Source: Treponema sp. (GTDB taxonomy: Bacteria; Spirochaetota; Spirochaetia; Treponematales; Treponemataceae). Taken from it: a DNA stretch of 64,000 nucleotides. Under the pieces are notes generated by a model. The model did not search any database and had not been told where the DNA came from. It saw only the letters and a program-made list of their open reading frames with translations. A program made the translations under genes and the position numbers. Shown piece by piece: positions 9,013-17,245 of the stretch. Each line of letters opens with the position of its first letter. Within the stretch, counting starts at the first letter, position 1. The stretch lies in the NCBI GenBank assembly GCA_017469785.1, contig JAFUFU010000036.1, forward strand, positions 19,004 to 83,003, read 5' to 3'.

Positions 9013-11103
9013 CTATACTCTGAACAACAAATCGCTGTAGCTTGGATAAGGCTTGTATTTTTCGCCCAAAATCGGCTCAATCTGGTCGGCGATTTTGCGG
9101 GTGGCTTCCATCTGAGGGATTACTTTGTCCACATAGAAACGAGCCTGCTTTGGCACATCGGCGATTGCCACGGCCTCATTGTGGACTTTCTCAAGTTTTT
9201 GCGCCTCGGAATCGAGCTTGTCGGCAAGGGCAGAGATTTTTTTGACAAGGTTTGCCTGAGCCGAGCATTTTGCGTTCGGAACGATTGACATCACCTTGGA
9301 AGCTGATTCTGCAACCGCGCTCATGTAGGCGTAGCTTGCAGGAAGAATATCCTTGTAAATCATGTCCAGCATGGTGTTTACTTCGATGTTGAGCACCTTT
9401 GAGTATTTTTCAAGCTTGACTTCATGGTGGCTCTTCATCTCGCTTTCGCTGTAAACGCCGTATTTTGTGAACATTTCGATATTCTTGGCGTCAAGGTAGT
9501 GCTCCATTGCGTCCGGCAAAGTTTTAAGGTTCAAAAGGCCGCGTTTTTCGGCTTCTTTTACCCACTCGTCATCGTAGCCGTTGCCGTTGAAGATGATTTT
9601 CTTGTGCTCGATGACTTTTTCTTTGATGAGTTCCTGCAAGTCAGTGTTCAAGTCGCGGGAATTTTCAAGCCGTGTGGCAAATTCGTCCAAAGTTTCGGCG
9701 ACAATCGTGTTCAGAACAACGTTCGGACCGGAAATTGAGAGAGATGAACCCAGCGAGCGGAACTCGAATTTGTTTCCCGTAAAGGCGAATGGTGAAGTTC
9801 GGTTTCGGTCAGTCGTGTCCTTAGGGATTGCCGGAAGGACAGAAACACCGATCTGCATTTTTTCGTGAGTTTTCTGGCTGTAAGGAGAGCCTGTTTCGAT
9901 TGAGTCCAAAACAGCCTGCAATTCATCCCCGATGAACATTGAGATTATTGCCGGTGGTGCCTCGTTTGCTCCCAAGCGGTGATCGTTTCCGGCAGAAGCA
10001 ACGCTGTCACGGAGCAAATCCTGATGCTTGTCCACGGCCTGAATCACGGCAGTGAGCATAAGAAGGAACTGGGCATTCTCCCGCGGAGTTTCGCCCGGCT
10101 CAAGAAGATTGAAGCCGTCATCGGTGCTCATTGACCAGTTGTTGTGCTTTCCGCTGCCGTTTACGCCGGCAAAAGGCTTTTCGGCAAGAAGGCAGTACAA
10201 GCCGTGCTTCAAGGCGACTTCTTTCATTAGGCGCATGGTGAGCTGGTTCTGGTCTGCGCTCAAGTTCGTCGTGGTGAAAATCGGAGCCATTTCGTGCTGG
10301 GCGGGAGCGACCTCGTTGTGCTTGGTCTTGCTCAAAATTCCAAGCTTCCACAATTCGTTGTCCAAATCCGCCATGAACTCGGCGATTCGAGGCTTGATTG
10401 AGCCGTAGTAGTGGTCGTCCATTTCCTGACCTTTCGGCGGCATAGAGCCAAAGAGAGTGCGGCCTGTGAAAATCAAATCTTTTCTCTGTTCCCAGAGTTT
10501 TTTGTCGATTAAGAAATATTCCTGCTCAGGGCCAACCGTTGTAATCACTCGTTTTGCAGAAGTGTTTCCGAAGAGGCGGAGGATTCGCAAAGCCTGAGTG
10601 TTGAGTGCTTCCATTGAGCGGAGAAGGGGAGTCTTTTTGTCCAGAGACTCGCCTGTATAAGAGCAGAAGGCCGTCGGAATGTAAAGTGAGCCGTCTTTGA
10701 TGAAAGCGTAAGATGTTGGGTCCCAGGCAGTGTAGCCGCGGGCTTCAAAAGTAGCGCGGATTCCGCCAGAAGGGAATGATGAGCCGTCAACCTCGCCCTT
10801 TACCAGCTCCTTGCCGGAAAATTCCATGATTACGCCGGAACCGTTGGGAGAAATGAAAGAATCGTGCTTTTCGGCGGTGACGCCAGTGAGAGGCTGGAAC
10901 CAGTGAGTGAAGTGAGTGGCTCCCTTTTCGATTGCCCAGTCTTTCATTGCGTTGGCAACCACATTGGCCACATCAAGCTCCAGCGGCGAGCCCTGCTGAA
11001 TCGTCTTTCTAAGCGATTTGTAAGTGTCTTTGGGGAGACGAGCGCGCATCACATCGTCATTGAAAACCATGCTTCCAAAAATCTCTGGTACGGTAACGGA
11101 CAT
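9013..11103 (-). CDS. glnN: Glutamine synthetase type III
   Basis: Makes glutamine from glutamate, ammonia and ATP in the cytoplasm. Length (696) and the start [16 protein letters not shown] are typical of the GSIII family, much longer than GSI. Seen: [20 protein letters not shown] (about 60-80), [11 protein letters not shown] (metal and glutamate binding), [29 protein letters not shown] (about 335) and [18 protein letters not shown]. Downstream by 31 bases is the DUF1538 gene. A second, type I-like synthetase is at 43.5 kb. Upstream DNA holds tandem hairpins (11128-11219) whose role is uncertain. Confidence 0.97.
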   Translation of the reverse strand: MSVTVPEIFGSMVFNDDVMRARLPKDTYKSLRKTIQQGSPLELDVANVVANAMKDWAIEKGATHFTHWFQPLTGVTAEKHDSFISPNGSGVIMEFSGKELVKGEVDGSSFPSGGIRATFEARGYTAWDPTSYAFIKDGSLYIPTAFCSYTGESLDKKTPLLRSMEALNTQALRILRLFGNTSAKRVITTVGPEQEYFLIDKKLWEQRKDLIFTGRTLFGSMPPKGQEMDDHYYGSIKPRIAEFMADLDNELWKLGILSKTKHNEVAPAQHEMAPIFTTTNLSADQNQLTMRLMKEVALKHGLYCLLAEKPFAGVNGSGKHNNWSMSTDDGFNLLEPGETPRENAQFLLMLTAVIQAVDKHQDLLRDSVASAGNDHRLGANEAPPAIISMFIGDELQAVLDSIETGSPYSQKTHEKMQIGVSVLPAIPKDTTDRNRTSPFAFTGNKFEFRSLGSSLSISGPNVVLNTIVAETLDEFATRLENSRDLNTDLQELIKEKVIEHKKIIFNGNGYDDEWVKEAEKRGLLNLKTLPDAMEHYLDAKNIEMFTKYGVYSESEMKSHHEVKLEKYSKVLNIEVNTMLDMIYKDILPASYAYMSAVAESASKVMSIVPNAKCSAQANLVKKISALADKLDSEAQKLEKVHNEAVAIADVPKQARFYVDKVIPQMEATRKIADQIEPILGEKYKPYPSYSDLLFRV

Positions 11104-11127
11104 TTTATACTCCTATTTAGGCTCAAG

Positions 11128-11219
11128 CACCGCACGGATGCGGTGAAAAAGCAAGGAGAGAATTTTCTGAAAGAAAATTCTCGTACGAACAAAAAATCCA
11201 CGGATGGATTTTTTGTTCG
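11128..11219 (+). repeat. Tandem hairpins with ACGGAT hexaloops upstream of glnN
   Basis: Three back-to-back perfect hairpins: CACCGC/GCGGTG around loop ACGGAT (11128-11145); GAGAATTTTC/GAAAATTCTC around TGAAA (11158-11182); and a 14-base stem at 11186-11199 / 11206-11219 around a second ACGGAT loop. The same layout and spacer wording (AAAAAGCAAGGAGAGAA) recurs at 28049-28103. Loops read A-N-GGA-U only on the plus strand, opposite to glnN. The last stem (GGATTTTTTG) can also act as a terminator in either direction. Confidence 0.7.
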
Positions 11220-11352
11220 CCTACTCCTAAGTGCAGGAATAATACCATAAATCACAAGAAAATAGAATAGGAAGAAAATATGAGCAAAGAAAATGCGGTT
11301 ACAAGCTATATAGAAATAACACATAACATGCACTTCAATGCGGCATGACAGA

Positions 11353-11459
11353 TTCATCGCCCTATTTTTCTTTGTGCCGCCTGTCCAGCTCGTTGTAGAC
11401 ATCCTGCCAGTTTACGCCGCCAGCGACAACGACACGGCAATTTACAGCCTGGCGCAAAG
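11353..11459 (-). pseudogene. Chimeric relic of the hisA-hisIE gene
   Basis: Bases 11353-11410 match 15411-15468 (3' end of the intact fusion gene and its immediate downstream bases) with 2 differences in 58. Bases 11411-11459 match 16099-16147 (inside its hisA part) with 3 differences in 49. The two pieces are fused with the intervening ~630 bases missing. It is therefore a degraded copy with an internal deletion, not a gene. The surrounding ~400-base gap (11104-11510) otherwise contains only the hairpins described above. Confidence 0.85.
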
Positions 11460-11510
11460 ACTGAGGGGCGAGATTCAGAAAGCTGTACTGACGACAATAG
11501 ATGAGAAGAT

Positions 11511-12208
11511 TTAGAACTTTGAAGTCACTCTACGAAATTCCTCTTCTTCCTTCCAATACCCCAGCAGCTCTTCCCTGCTATTCAGCCCGATCTTCGTGTA
11601 AATCCGGCTGATATTGTTTTCCACCGTGCGCTTGTTCAGCCCCAGTTTTTCTGCGATTTCGGGATTTGTGTATTTCTGCATAACAAGCTGGATAATGCTG
11701 ATTTCGCGTTTTGTGAATTTGGAAAGGGAATGTTCAAACGACACGAGACTTTTTGCGAGCGACGGCTCTACATAAAGCGTGCCGGTCATAACAGATTCAA
11801 TCGCCTTTCTAAGCTCGCTTTCATCGCTCAGTTTGGTCACATAGCCCATTGCCCCGGCCTCAATCGCCGAGTTCACGAAGCTTGGCGAGGAATGCATTGA
11901 ATACACGATTATTTTGATTTGCGGGAATTTTTCGTGACAGGCTCCAATCAGCGAGATTCCCGCATCGTTCTCACCATCAAGATTCAAGTCGGTAATCAGC
12001 ACATCGGGGATTTTCGCTGCCTCGCTGTCTTCATTTTTTGTCTGCGGTTTCCACCATGCGAGTTTTCGGCTTGTGCCATAAAGTCCAGAAAGCCCTTCGT
12101 GTCAGCCGAGCAGCCGACGCACTCATAATTCGATTTTTCGCAAAGATAGCTGATGATTCCCTGCCGCATAAGGCTGTGGTCTTCAACCAAAAAGAACGAT
12201 TTTTTCAT
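11511..12208 (-). pseudogene. NarL/LuxR-type response regulator, frameshifted
   Basis: Two pieces of one response regulator lie in different frames. The first (start 12208) begins MKKSFFLVEDHSLMRQG with the receiver acidic pocket and runs out of frame at about 12040-12090. The second (open to 11511) carries LITDLNLDG with the phospho-acceptor Asp, the conserved Lys in YVTKLSDE, and a LuxR-type HTH (FTKREISIIQLVMQKYTNPE, LGLNKRTVENNISRIY). One missing or extra base restores a ~230-residue protein. It is real decay, a phase switch, or a sequence error. The ATG overlaps the stop of the kinase gene (ATGA at 12205-12208). Confidence 0.85.
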
Positions 12209-13059
12209 ATTTGCTCCAGCGGCACAAACAATTTTACTTCCGTGCCGACATCTTTTTCTGAATTTACCGTAAGTTTTCCGCCGAGGTGAGATGCCCGCAT
12301 TTTCATTCCCTGCAAGCCGAAATGCCCATGCCTGCGGTTCTGCCCGAACACTCCGCCTCCCCCGCCGCCGACAAGCGAATTTTTTGAAAAGCCTTTTCCG
12401 TCGTCTTCTATAGAAATGTACAAGCCCGACATCTCGTTTTTTTGCTCACGGCGGATGATGACCGAAACTTCGCTCGCCTGCGCATGTTTTTTGATATTTG
12501 AAAGCGATTCCTGCACGATGCGGTAAATGCCGAGCTTCTGCGAATCCAAAAAACGAGCCGAATCAAGCACGGACTCGCAATCATCAAGAATCGCAAGGGA
12601 AACATCAAGCTGATTTTTGTCGCGGAAATTCTGGCACAAAGACTGAACCGCCGCCGAAAGTCTCTCGTGGGCAAGGTCTGGCGGAATCAGCTCGTAGCAG
12701 ATTGAGCGGATTTCTGTAATGCATGCGCGCAAAAGCTCCTTCTGGCTCTCGTCCTTTGCAAGAGAGACCGCAACCCGCAAATCCTGCGCCACCGTATCAT
12801 GAAGCTCCGCCGAAAGCCGGGAACGCTCTTCTTCCTGCGCATTTATGATGTGAGAGGCATATTCGTCGGATTCTTTTTGGCGTTGTTTTGAAATTGAGAT
12901 TCGGATTAGAGCAATCACCACGGCAAGAAGAGCCGCACAGCAAACGACCACAAGAATCACAAAAAAGACGGTGAACGAACGCACCATCTCCGAGAGTTTT
13001 TGGATTTCTTCCGGATTTAACTTAATATTTGTATAGGGGGGGGGTAACAGCAAGTTCAT
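12205..13059 (-). CDS. NarX-type sensor histidine kinase with poly-C tract near its start
   Basis: A 284-residue HisKA_3 kinase: one membrane segment at ~28-52, dimerization/phosphorylation motif SRLSAELHDTVAQ (His ~98), and an HATPase_c domain with ESLSNIKKHAQASEV (N box), DDGKGF and FGLQGMKMRA (G boxes), plus an unusual glycine run before the lid. There is almost no extracytoplasmic domain, so sensing probably comes from the membrane protein encoded just upstream, whose stop it overlaps. Codons 6-8 (PPP) lie in nine consecutive C bases (plus strand G at 13036-13044), a slippage-prone tract close to the start. Confidence 0.9.
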   Translation of the reverse strand: MNLLLPPPYTNIKLNPEEIQKLSEMVRSFTVFFVILVVVCCAALLAVVIALIRISISKQRQKESDEYASHIINAQEEERSRLSAELHDTVAQDLRVAVSLAKDESQKELLRACITEIRSICYELIPPDLAHERLSAAVQSLCQNFRDKNQLDVSLAILDDCESVLDSARFLDSQKLGIYRIVQESLSNIKKHAQASEVSVIIRREQKNEMSGLYISIEDDGKGFSKNSLVGGGGGGVFGQNRRHGHFGLQGMKMRASHLGGKLTVNSEKDVGTEVKLFVPLEQI

Positions 13060-13670
13060 TCATCAATATTCTCCGCTTTTTTTACAACCTGATACAGAGC
13101 CGCTCCCAAAAAAGTGCAGATAAGCCGGTCAAGTACGGTGATTGGAATCCGTGAGAAAATGCAGGCAACGAAAAGCCCGAAATGCTGACCAAGAAAGGCA
13201 GTCACGAAATTACGCACGGGATTTTCATAAATCTGATTGTCAAAGCAAATTCTCTGAACAGCCTCAATCGAGCCTCCGATAATGCTGGAAGCGAAAGCCG
13301 TCACAAGCGAAATCAAAACGAGATAGAGGATTGTGAGAGTCCTTGAAAGATAAAAATTCTGATTTCTCCAGTAAAAAAAACATGTAAAGAAGGCAATCGC
13401 AGCCCCGCACAAGCAGTACATTATCTCCCACGGATAAACAGGATTCCCCAGAATCATCATAAGGAAAAAGCGCAGGATATTGTAACTGATTCCGACCATC
13501 ATCCCCGGAACAAGACCCGCATAGAACACGATGAACACCGTGCCGACTGTGTCCATAAAAAGCGGAAGATGCAGTATATCGCCCAGAATATATGCCACAA
13601 GAAGATTGAAAGCTTGGGCGAGAAGGCAGAGAAGGATAATTTTTGCAGTCTGATTATACAAGTTTTTCAT
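13056..13670 (-). CDS. Polytopic membrane protein, probable sensor partner of the kinase
   Basis: A 204-residue protein with about six hydrophobic segments (for example KIILLCLLAQAFNLLVAYIL, GTVFIVFYAGLVPGMMVGIS, YLVLISLVTAFASSIIGGSI). The compact architecture with PGMMVG and an ILRFF segment resembles ECF-transporter S components or the membrane domains fused to some bacterial kinases. The gene is first in a three-gene minus-strand operon and overlaps the kinase by ATGA at 13056-13059, so I infer it supplies the sensor domain. Substrate unknown. Confidence 0.75.
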   Translation of the reverse strand: MKNLYNQTAKIILLCLLAQAFNLLVAYILGDILHLPLFMDTVGTVFIVFYAGLVPGMMVGISYNILRFFLMMILGNPVYPWEIMYCLCGAAIAFFTCFFYWRNQNFYLSRTLTILYLVLISLVTAFASSIIGGSIEAVQRICFDNQIYENPVRNFVTAFLGQHFGLFVACIFSRIPITVLDRLICTFLGAALYQVVKKAENIDE

Positions 13671-13789
13671 AAAGCATGGGATTATTATGGCATAATAGGG
13701 GAGAATTATCTATAAAAACTCGCCAAGCAGACGTTCCGCATGGCGAAGTGACTCATTTCTGTATCACGGAATTATCCGCTTGATTTTAG

Positions 13790-13972
13790 CTACGACGCCA
13801 GCTGCTGGCGGATTATGCACACCGCCCGCCGGCTGGTCTTGCCGCAATCTGCCGAACCGCTGATAATGAAGGCAATTTTTCCAGACGGAGCGGAATAGAC
13901 AGGATTCTTTACGGCACAAGGAGATTTTATCCGAAGGGATTTGTTGTTGATGGATTCTTTGATACTTGGCAT
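13790..13972 (-). CDS. Possible 60-residue protein behind a duplicated promoter
   Basis: Starts MPSIKESINNKSLRI with AAAGGAAAG upstream of the ATG and ends at a stop at 13790. I recognise no family. What supports it is context: 60 bases upstream is a 67-base sequence (14034-14100) that also lies upstream of the membrane-protein gene starting at 15127, as if both used the same promoter. Composition is ordinary and the reading frame is short, so it may be non-coding. The rest of the gap between 13671 and 14187 shows nothing else recognisable. Confidence 0.3.
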   Translation of the reverse strand: MPSIKESINNKSLRIKSPCAVKNPVYSAPSGKIAFIISGSADCGKTSRRAVCIIRQQLAS

Positions 13973-14033
13973 ATTGATGCTTTCCTTTCTGATTTAGTTT
14001 TCCTTTGTATTAAAGTGAAGATTAGCATACCAA

Positions 14034-14100
14034 TTGCGAAAAAGTGTGTGTTAGTGTGAACGCACTGTTTGTAGTGAGTTTTACGCACGGAATGAAAAAA
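14034..14100 (-). repeat. Duplicated upstream sequence, copy 1
   Basis: 67 bases identical except for one position to 15203-15269. Read on the minus strand it precedes the small frame at 13790-13972 and contains CACACTAACACACAC followed by TTTTTCGCAATTGGTATGCT. It probably holds a promoter or a regulator site. Confidence 0.6.
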
Positions 14101-14161
14101 ATCCCGTCACGCAAGTTTCTCTGCAATGGCGGGGGAGTGTTCCGCGCGGGGTCGGGCTTTT

Positions 14162-14197
14162 AAAACAAAAGCGACGGAGCAGAAATCCTACTCCGTC
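14162..14197 (-). terminator. Terminator overlapping the stop of the PD-(D/E)XK-like gene
   Basis: On the minus strand GACGGAG (14197-14191) pairs with CTCCGTC (14179-14173), followed by GCTTTTGTTTT. The stop codon of the gene ending at 14188 lies in the loop. Confidence 0.6.
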
Positions 14198-14631
14198 AGC
14201 AAATCCCATTTATCCAAATAAGTATTATCAGCATCACGAAACGCGCGCATTGAAGTGTCTTTGTGTTCCTCGCCGTTTTTCTTTGGGGCGGACAGATACT
14301 TCTTGTGGTTGTTTTTCACATACTCTGCGACGACCTTGCTCGGAACAATATGGAATTCGCTTTTCCCGCTGCCGTCGTCAAAAAGGTAAAAGATGTAGAA
14401 CAATTTCGGGCTGACGAGCGTTTCCGCTTTTTCGCTCAGTTTCCATTCTTTTTTACTTTGGCTTGCCTTCACCTGAATCAAAAGAGGATTCTGCAACGCT
14501 TCATCAACAATCAGAATATCAACCGACTTGGTGTTTTTGAGCGTGGGGGAAACATAAAATCCGCGTTTTGTAAGCTCCGCCGCCACAAAAAACTCTGCGG
14601 CAACGCCCGACTCATTGGTTGATAACGGCAT
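14188..14631 (-). CDS. PD-(D/E)XK nuclease-like protein
   Basis: A 147-residue protein with features of the restriction-endonuclease-like fold: an N-terminal helix with Glu (GVAAEFFVAAELTKRGFYVS), then KNTKSVDILIVD with the metal-binding Asp, then LLIQVKASQSKKEW with the Q-x-K signature. Proteins of this shape include small restriction-like and DUF4365-type proteins. There is no methylase or other partner next to it, so a restriction role is not shown. AAGGAG precedes the ATG at 14631. It sits in a patch flanked by duplicated promoter DNA, suggesting accessory DNA. Confidence 0.6.
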   Translation of the reverse strand: MPLSTNESGVAAEFFVAAELTKRGFYVSPTLKNTKSVDILIVDEALQNPLLIQVKASQSKKEWKLSEKAETLVSPKLFYIFYLFDDGSGKSEFHIVPSKVVAEYVKNNHKKYLSAPKKNGEEHKDTSMRAFRDADNTYLDKWDLLTE

Positions 14632-14701
14632 GGTTTGCTCCTTATGAAACGAGCGGATGTATTTCCGCCCGCTTTATCATAATTTTATTGCGCAATGAAT
14701 C

Positions 14702-15127
14702 TTAGACGACCACAAAACCTTGCAAGCCTACGGGAAGTGTGGCAAGCCGTTCAGTTTCTTCGTCAGAAAGATTGTAATACATTCCTGTTTCCTCGTTTTT
14801 GGCTTCAGATTCCTCTTCTTTTGAAGAATTTTTAGTTCCGCCAACACCGAGCACACCTATGATGGTATATGATGTGAGCGCACTACAAAGAAGTGGTTTT
14901 CCGACATAAGTCCATACAAAGTTTGCGAACCAGCCAGAACCCTCCGAAAAACTTTCGAGGAACGGCATGACATGGGCAAGCCAAGAGAAAAATGCCCATA
15001 CAGCACCGCCAACGACGGCACAAAGAGGAACTGTGTAGAACATTCTAGGAATGGCGACATCTAACCAAACACAAATCAACACCGATAGCACTGCGCTCAC
15101 GATGATACCAATAATAAATTTTTTCAT
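14702..15127 (-). CDS. Small membrane protein, unknown
   Basis: I place the start at 15127 (MKKFIIGIIVSAVLS) because GGAGG lies 8 bases upstream; the longer open frame has no ribosome site. The 141 residues hold an N-terminal membrane segment, a second at ~32-50 (VPLCAVVGGAVWAFFSW), a third near 88-100, and an acidic tail with KNSSKEEESEAKNEE. No family recognised. Upstream (15203-15269) is the second copy of the duplicated promoter-like sequence. Confidence 0.6.
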   Translation of the reverse strand: MKKFIIGIIVSAVLSVLICVWLDVAIPRMFYTVPLCAVVGGAVWAFFSWLAHVMPFLESFSEGSGWFANFVWTYVGKPLLCSALTSYTIIGVLGVGGTKNSSKEEESEAKNEETGMYYNLSDEETERLATLPVGLQGFVVV

Positions 15128-15202
15128 AAGAGTTTTCCTCCAAAATGTGTTTTTGCCCGCACCATCAAAGCGCAGACATTTTTCTGAGGAAAATCTTACC
15201 AT

Positions 15203-15269
15203 TTGCGAAAAAGTGTGTGTTAGTGTGAACGCACTGTTTGCAGTGAGTTTTACGCACGGAATGAAAAAA
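15203..15269 (-). repeat. Duplicated upstream sequence, copy 2
   Basis: Second copy of the 67-base sequence at 14034-14100 (one mismatch). On the minus strand it lies about 75 bases upstream of the gene starting at 15127 and reads CACACTAACACACAC then TTTTTCGCAAATGGTAAGAT. Confidence 0.6.
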
Positions 15270-15290
15270 AAATTACAAAAAAGGAGATGA

Positions 15291-15395
15291 CCAATAAGTT
15301 CAAAAAGTGTCATTTTCGGGCTTGACCCGAAAATCCATTTAATTGCAATACAAGAGATTGCCGTGTCGAGCACGGCAATGACTCATACTTATTGG
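15291..15395. repeat. Hairpin element bounded by CCAATAAGT inverted repeats
   Basis: A 105-base element with ends CCAATAAGT (15291-15299) and ACTTATTGG (15387-15395). Inside are two perfect hairpins: TTTTCGGG/CCCGAAAA (15313-15333) and ATTGCCGTG/CACGGCAAT (15357-15379). It looks like a REP/MITE-type intergenic repeat and could also terminate transcription after the his fusion gene. Confidence 0.6.
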
Positions 15396-15419
15396 ACAGC
15401 CCCGTGAAAATTCATCGCC

Positions 15420-16721
15420 CTACTTTTCTTTGTGCCGCCTGTCCAGCTCGTTGTAAACATCCTGCCAGGTGACGCCCTCTTTGTACATGAGCACGCTCAC
15501 GAAATATAATAGGTCGGCGGCTTCCCAGATAACCTCATCTTTTGATTCAGCATCGTCGGTGAGTTCTTCGGCTTCTTCCATGACCTTTTCGCGCACTCGT
15601 TTTGCATCGAGCGTTGCCGTGTAGCTTCCCGGGCGCGGATTTGCGAATCGCTCGGCAATGGTTCCGTAAAGCCGCTCAAGATTTGATTTTGCATCCGGCT
15701 CCGCGCCAAAGCAAGTGTAGCTTCCCGTGTGGCAGACTCCGCCGTGAGGAATGACTGTGGCAAGGACAGTGTCCCGGTCGCAGTCAACTCGCATTTTGAT
15801 AAGCTCAAGGAAGTGACCGCTTGTCTCGCCCTTTGTCCAAAGAACATTTCGTGTGCGGCTGAAGAAAGTGAGCTTTCCTGTTGCAAAAGATTTTTCGAAT
15901 GCTTCTTTGTTAGAATAGCCCATCATCAAAACTTCGCCGCTTGGGCTCTGGGCAATCACTGGAATCATGCCGTCAACTTTCTCAAAATTGAGACAGCCGA
16001 TAAAAGCGTCCTTGAGATTGACTTTGCCAGTGTAGAGAGCCATTCCCAGCTGAACGTCACAGCCAAGTTTTTCAAGCTCAACAATCTGCTCCAAAGTATT
16101 TACTCCACCAGCAACAACGACACGGCAATTTACAGCCTGGCGCAAAGCCTTGCATGAGTCCATGTCAGTTCCCTGCATACAGCCTTCTTTTTCGACGCAG
16201 GTGAACAAAAGCTCAGAACAGTATTTTTCGGCCTGACGAGCACCCTCAATCAAAGGAATATCTACCGTCTCAGTCCAGCCTTTAACGGCGATTTTGCCCT
16301 GAATCGAATCGACAGAAATAATCACGCGCTGTTTTCCGATTTTTTCACAAAGTTCCTGCAAAAACGCTTCGTTTAAGACAGATTCGCCAGTCTTGGGATT
16401 TGGATTCCATGCAGCACTTCCGATGATAACCTTTTCGGCACCCAGAGAAATTAACTCCCGGGCTTTTTTTACATCACGGATTCCGCCACCTACGCGCACA
16501 TTTCCCCGTCGCAAGAGAGATTTTAAAAGCGGCGTGTTTTTTGTATTGCCTTTTTCGTCCGTGTTGCGGAGAGCCTGGTCAAGGTCGATGATTGCGACCT
16601 CGCCGTATTTGTCGAATTCTGAAATCAAAGCGTCCGAATCGTCGCGCTGAAGAACCAAATCTTTTCCGTTTTTGAGCTGGACCACGTGTCCGTCTTTCAT
16701 GTCGATTGAAGCGATTACCAT
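15420..16721 (-). CDS. HisA-HisI-HisE trifunctional histidine biosynthesis fusion
   Basis: Three histidine enzymes in one 433-residue chain. Residues ~1-245 are a HisA-type (beta-alpha)8 isomerase (ASIDMKDGHVVQLKNG, RVGGGIRDVKKA, SVDSIQGKIAVKGWTE). Residues ~250-355 are HisI phosphoribosyl-AMP cyclohydrolase (VLMMGYSNKEAFEKS, VDCDRDTVLATVIPHGGVCH, the metal-binding Cys/His set). Residues ~355-433 are HisE PRA-PP pyrophosphohydrolase (REKVMEEAEELTDDAESKDE, EAADLLYFVSVLM). HisIE fusions are common; HisA joined in front is unusual. No other his gene is adjacent. A broken copy lies at 11353-11459. Confidence 0.92.
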   Translation of the reverse strand: MVIASIDMKDGHVVQLKNGKDLVLQRDDSDALISEFDKYGEVAIIDLDQALRNTDEKGNTKNTPLLKSLLRRGNVRVGGGIRDVKKARELISLGAEKVIIGSAAWNPNPKTGESVLNEAFLQELCEKIGKQRVIISVDSIQGKIAVKGWTETVDIPLIEGARQAEKYCSELLFTCVEKEGCMQGTDMDSCKALRQAVNCRVVVAGGVNTLEQIVELEKLGCDVQLGMALYTGKVNLKDAFIGCLNFEKVDGMIPVIAQSPSGEVLMMGYSNKEAFEKSFATGKLTFFSRTRNVLWTKGETSGHFLELIKMRVDCDRDTVLATVIPHGGVCHTGSYTCFGAEPDAKSNLERLYGTIAERFANPRPGSYTATLDAKRVREKVMEEAEELTDDAESKDEVIWEAADLLYFVSVLMYKEGVTWQDVYNELDRRHKEK

Positions 16722-16756
16722 GCTCTAAGTATAGCGAAAACGCGGGGTATGTACAA

Positions 16757-17245
16757 TTATAAAGAAAGAATTGTAAAACCCTCTACAAATTTCTTAATCA
16801 TATCTGGATTTTTCTGAGCATAAGAGATGATTTTTTTTCCGAGACCGGCTTGTACGAGATTCTCCACATTTTTAATCGGCTGGCGATTGATTGCAGGACA
16901 AGTATTTTCAAGCATTACTCTGACTTTTCCTTCGATTTCAGTTGCTCGGAGTGGCCATATTGAGCAGTCAAAAGGTTTTTCTTCTTTTGAAAGGATGCAG
17001 CCCACCTCTCCCAGAAAAGGACAGGCAGCCTCCTCCTCTGGATCATCGCTTTTGTACAGGTGAAGCAACTCCACTGTAAAACTTTCATTTCCGACTTTCT
17101 TGAAGCGGCTGTTTGGGTATTTCTTTTCGAGGATTTCTTTTGTTTTTCTGTCAAAAAGGGGCGTTTCCCAGAGGCTTTTTCGTCTGAATGAACAGCAAAA
17201 GCGGCAGGAAGCGCAGTCTTCCCCGGATAGAATTGATTTCAGCAT
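16757..17245 (-). CDS. YkgJ-family cysteine-cluster protein
   Basis: A 162-residue cytoplasmic protein with the CxxCxxCC motif near the N-terminus (CASCRFCCSFRRKSLW) and a second Cys set CPFLGEVGCILSKEEKPFDC, the pattern of the YkgJ/Fe-S or zinc cluster family of unknown biochemical role. Its start overlaps the end of the DUF2156 gene upstream by 7 bases, so the two are co-translated. Confidence 0.8.
   Translation of the reverse strand: MLKSILSGEDCASCRFCCSFRRKSLWETPLFDRKTKEILEKKYPNSRFKKVGNESFTVELLHLYKSDDPEEEAACPFLGEVGCILSKEEKPFDCSIWPLRATEIEGKVRVMLENTCPAINRQPIKNVENLVQAGLGKKIISYAQKNPDMIKKFVEGFTILSL

Noticed and set aside
11128-11219. ANTAR-type double hexaloop leader of glnN
   Set aside because: Loops fit the A1/G4 rule only on the plus strand, opposite to glnN; the minus-strand loops ATCCGT do not fit.
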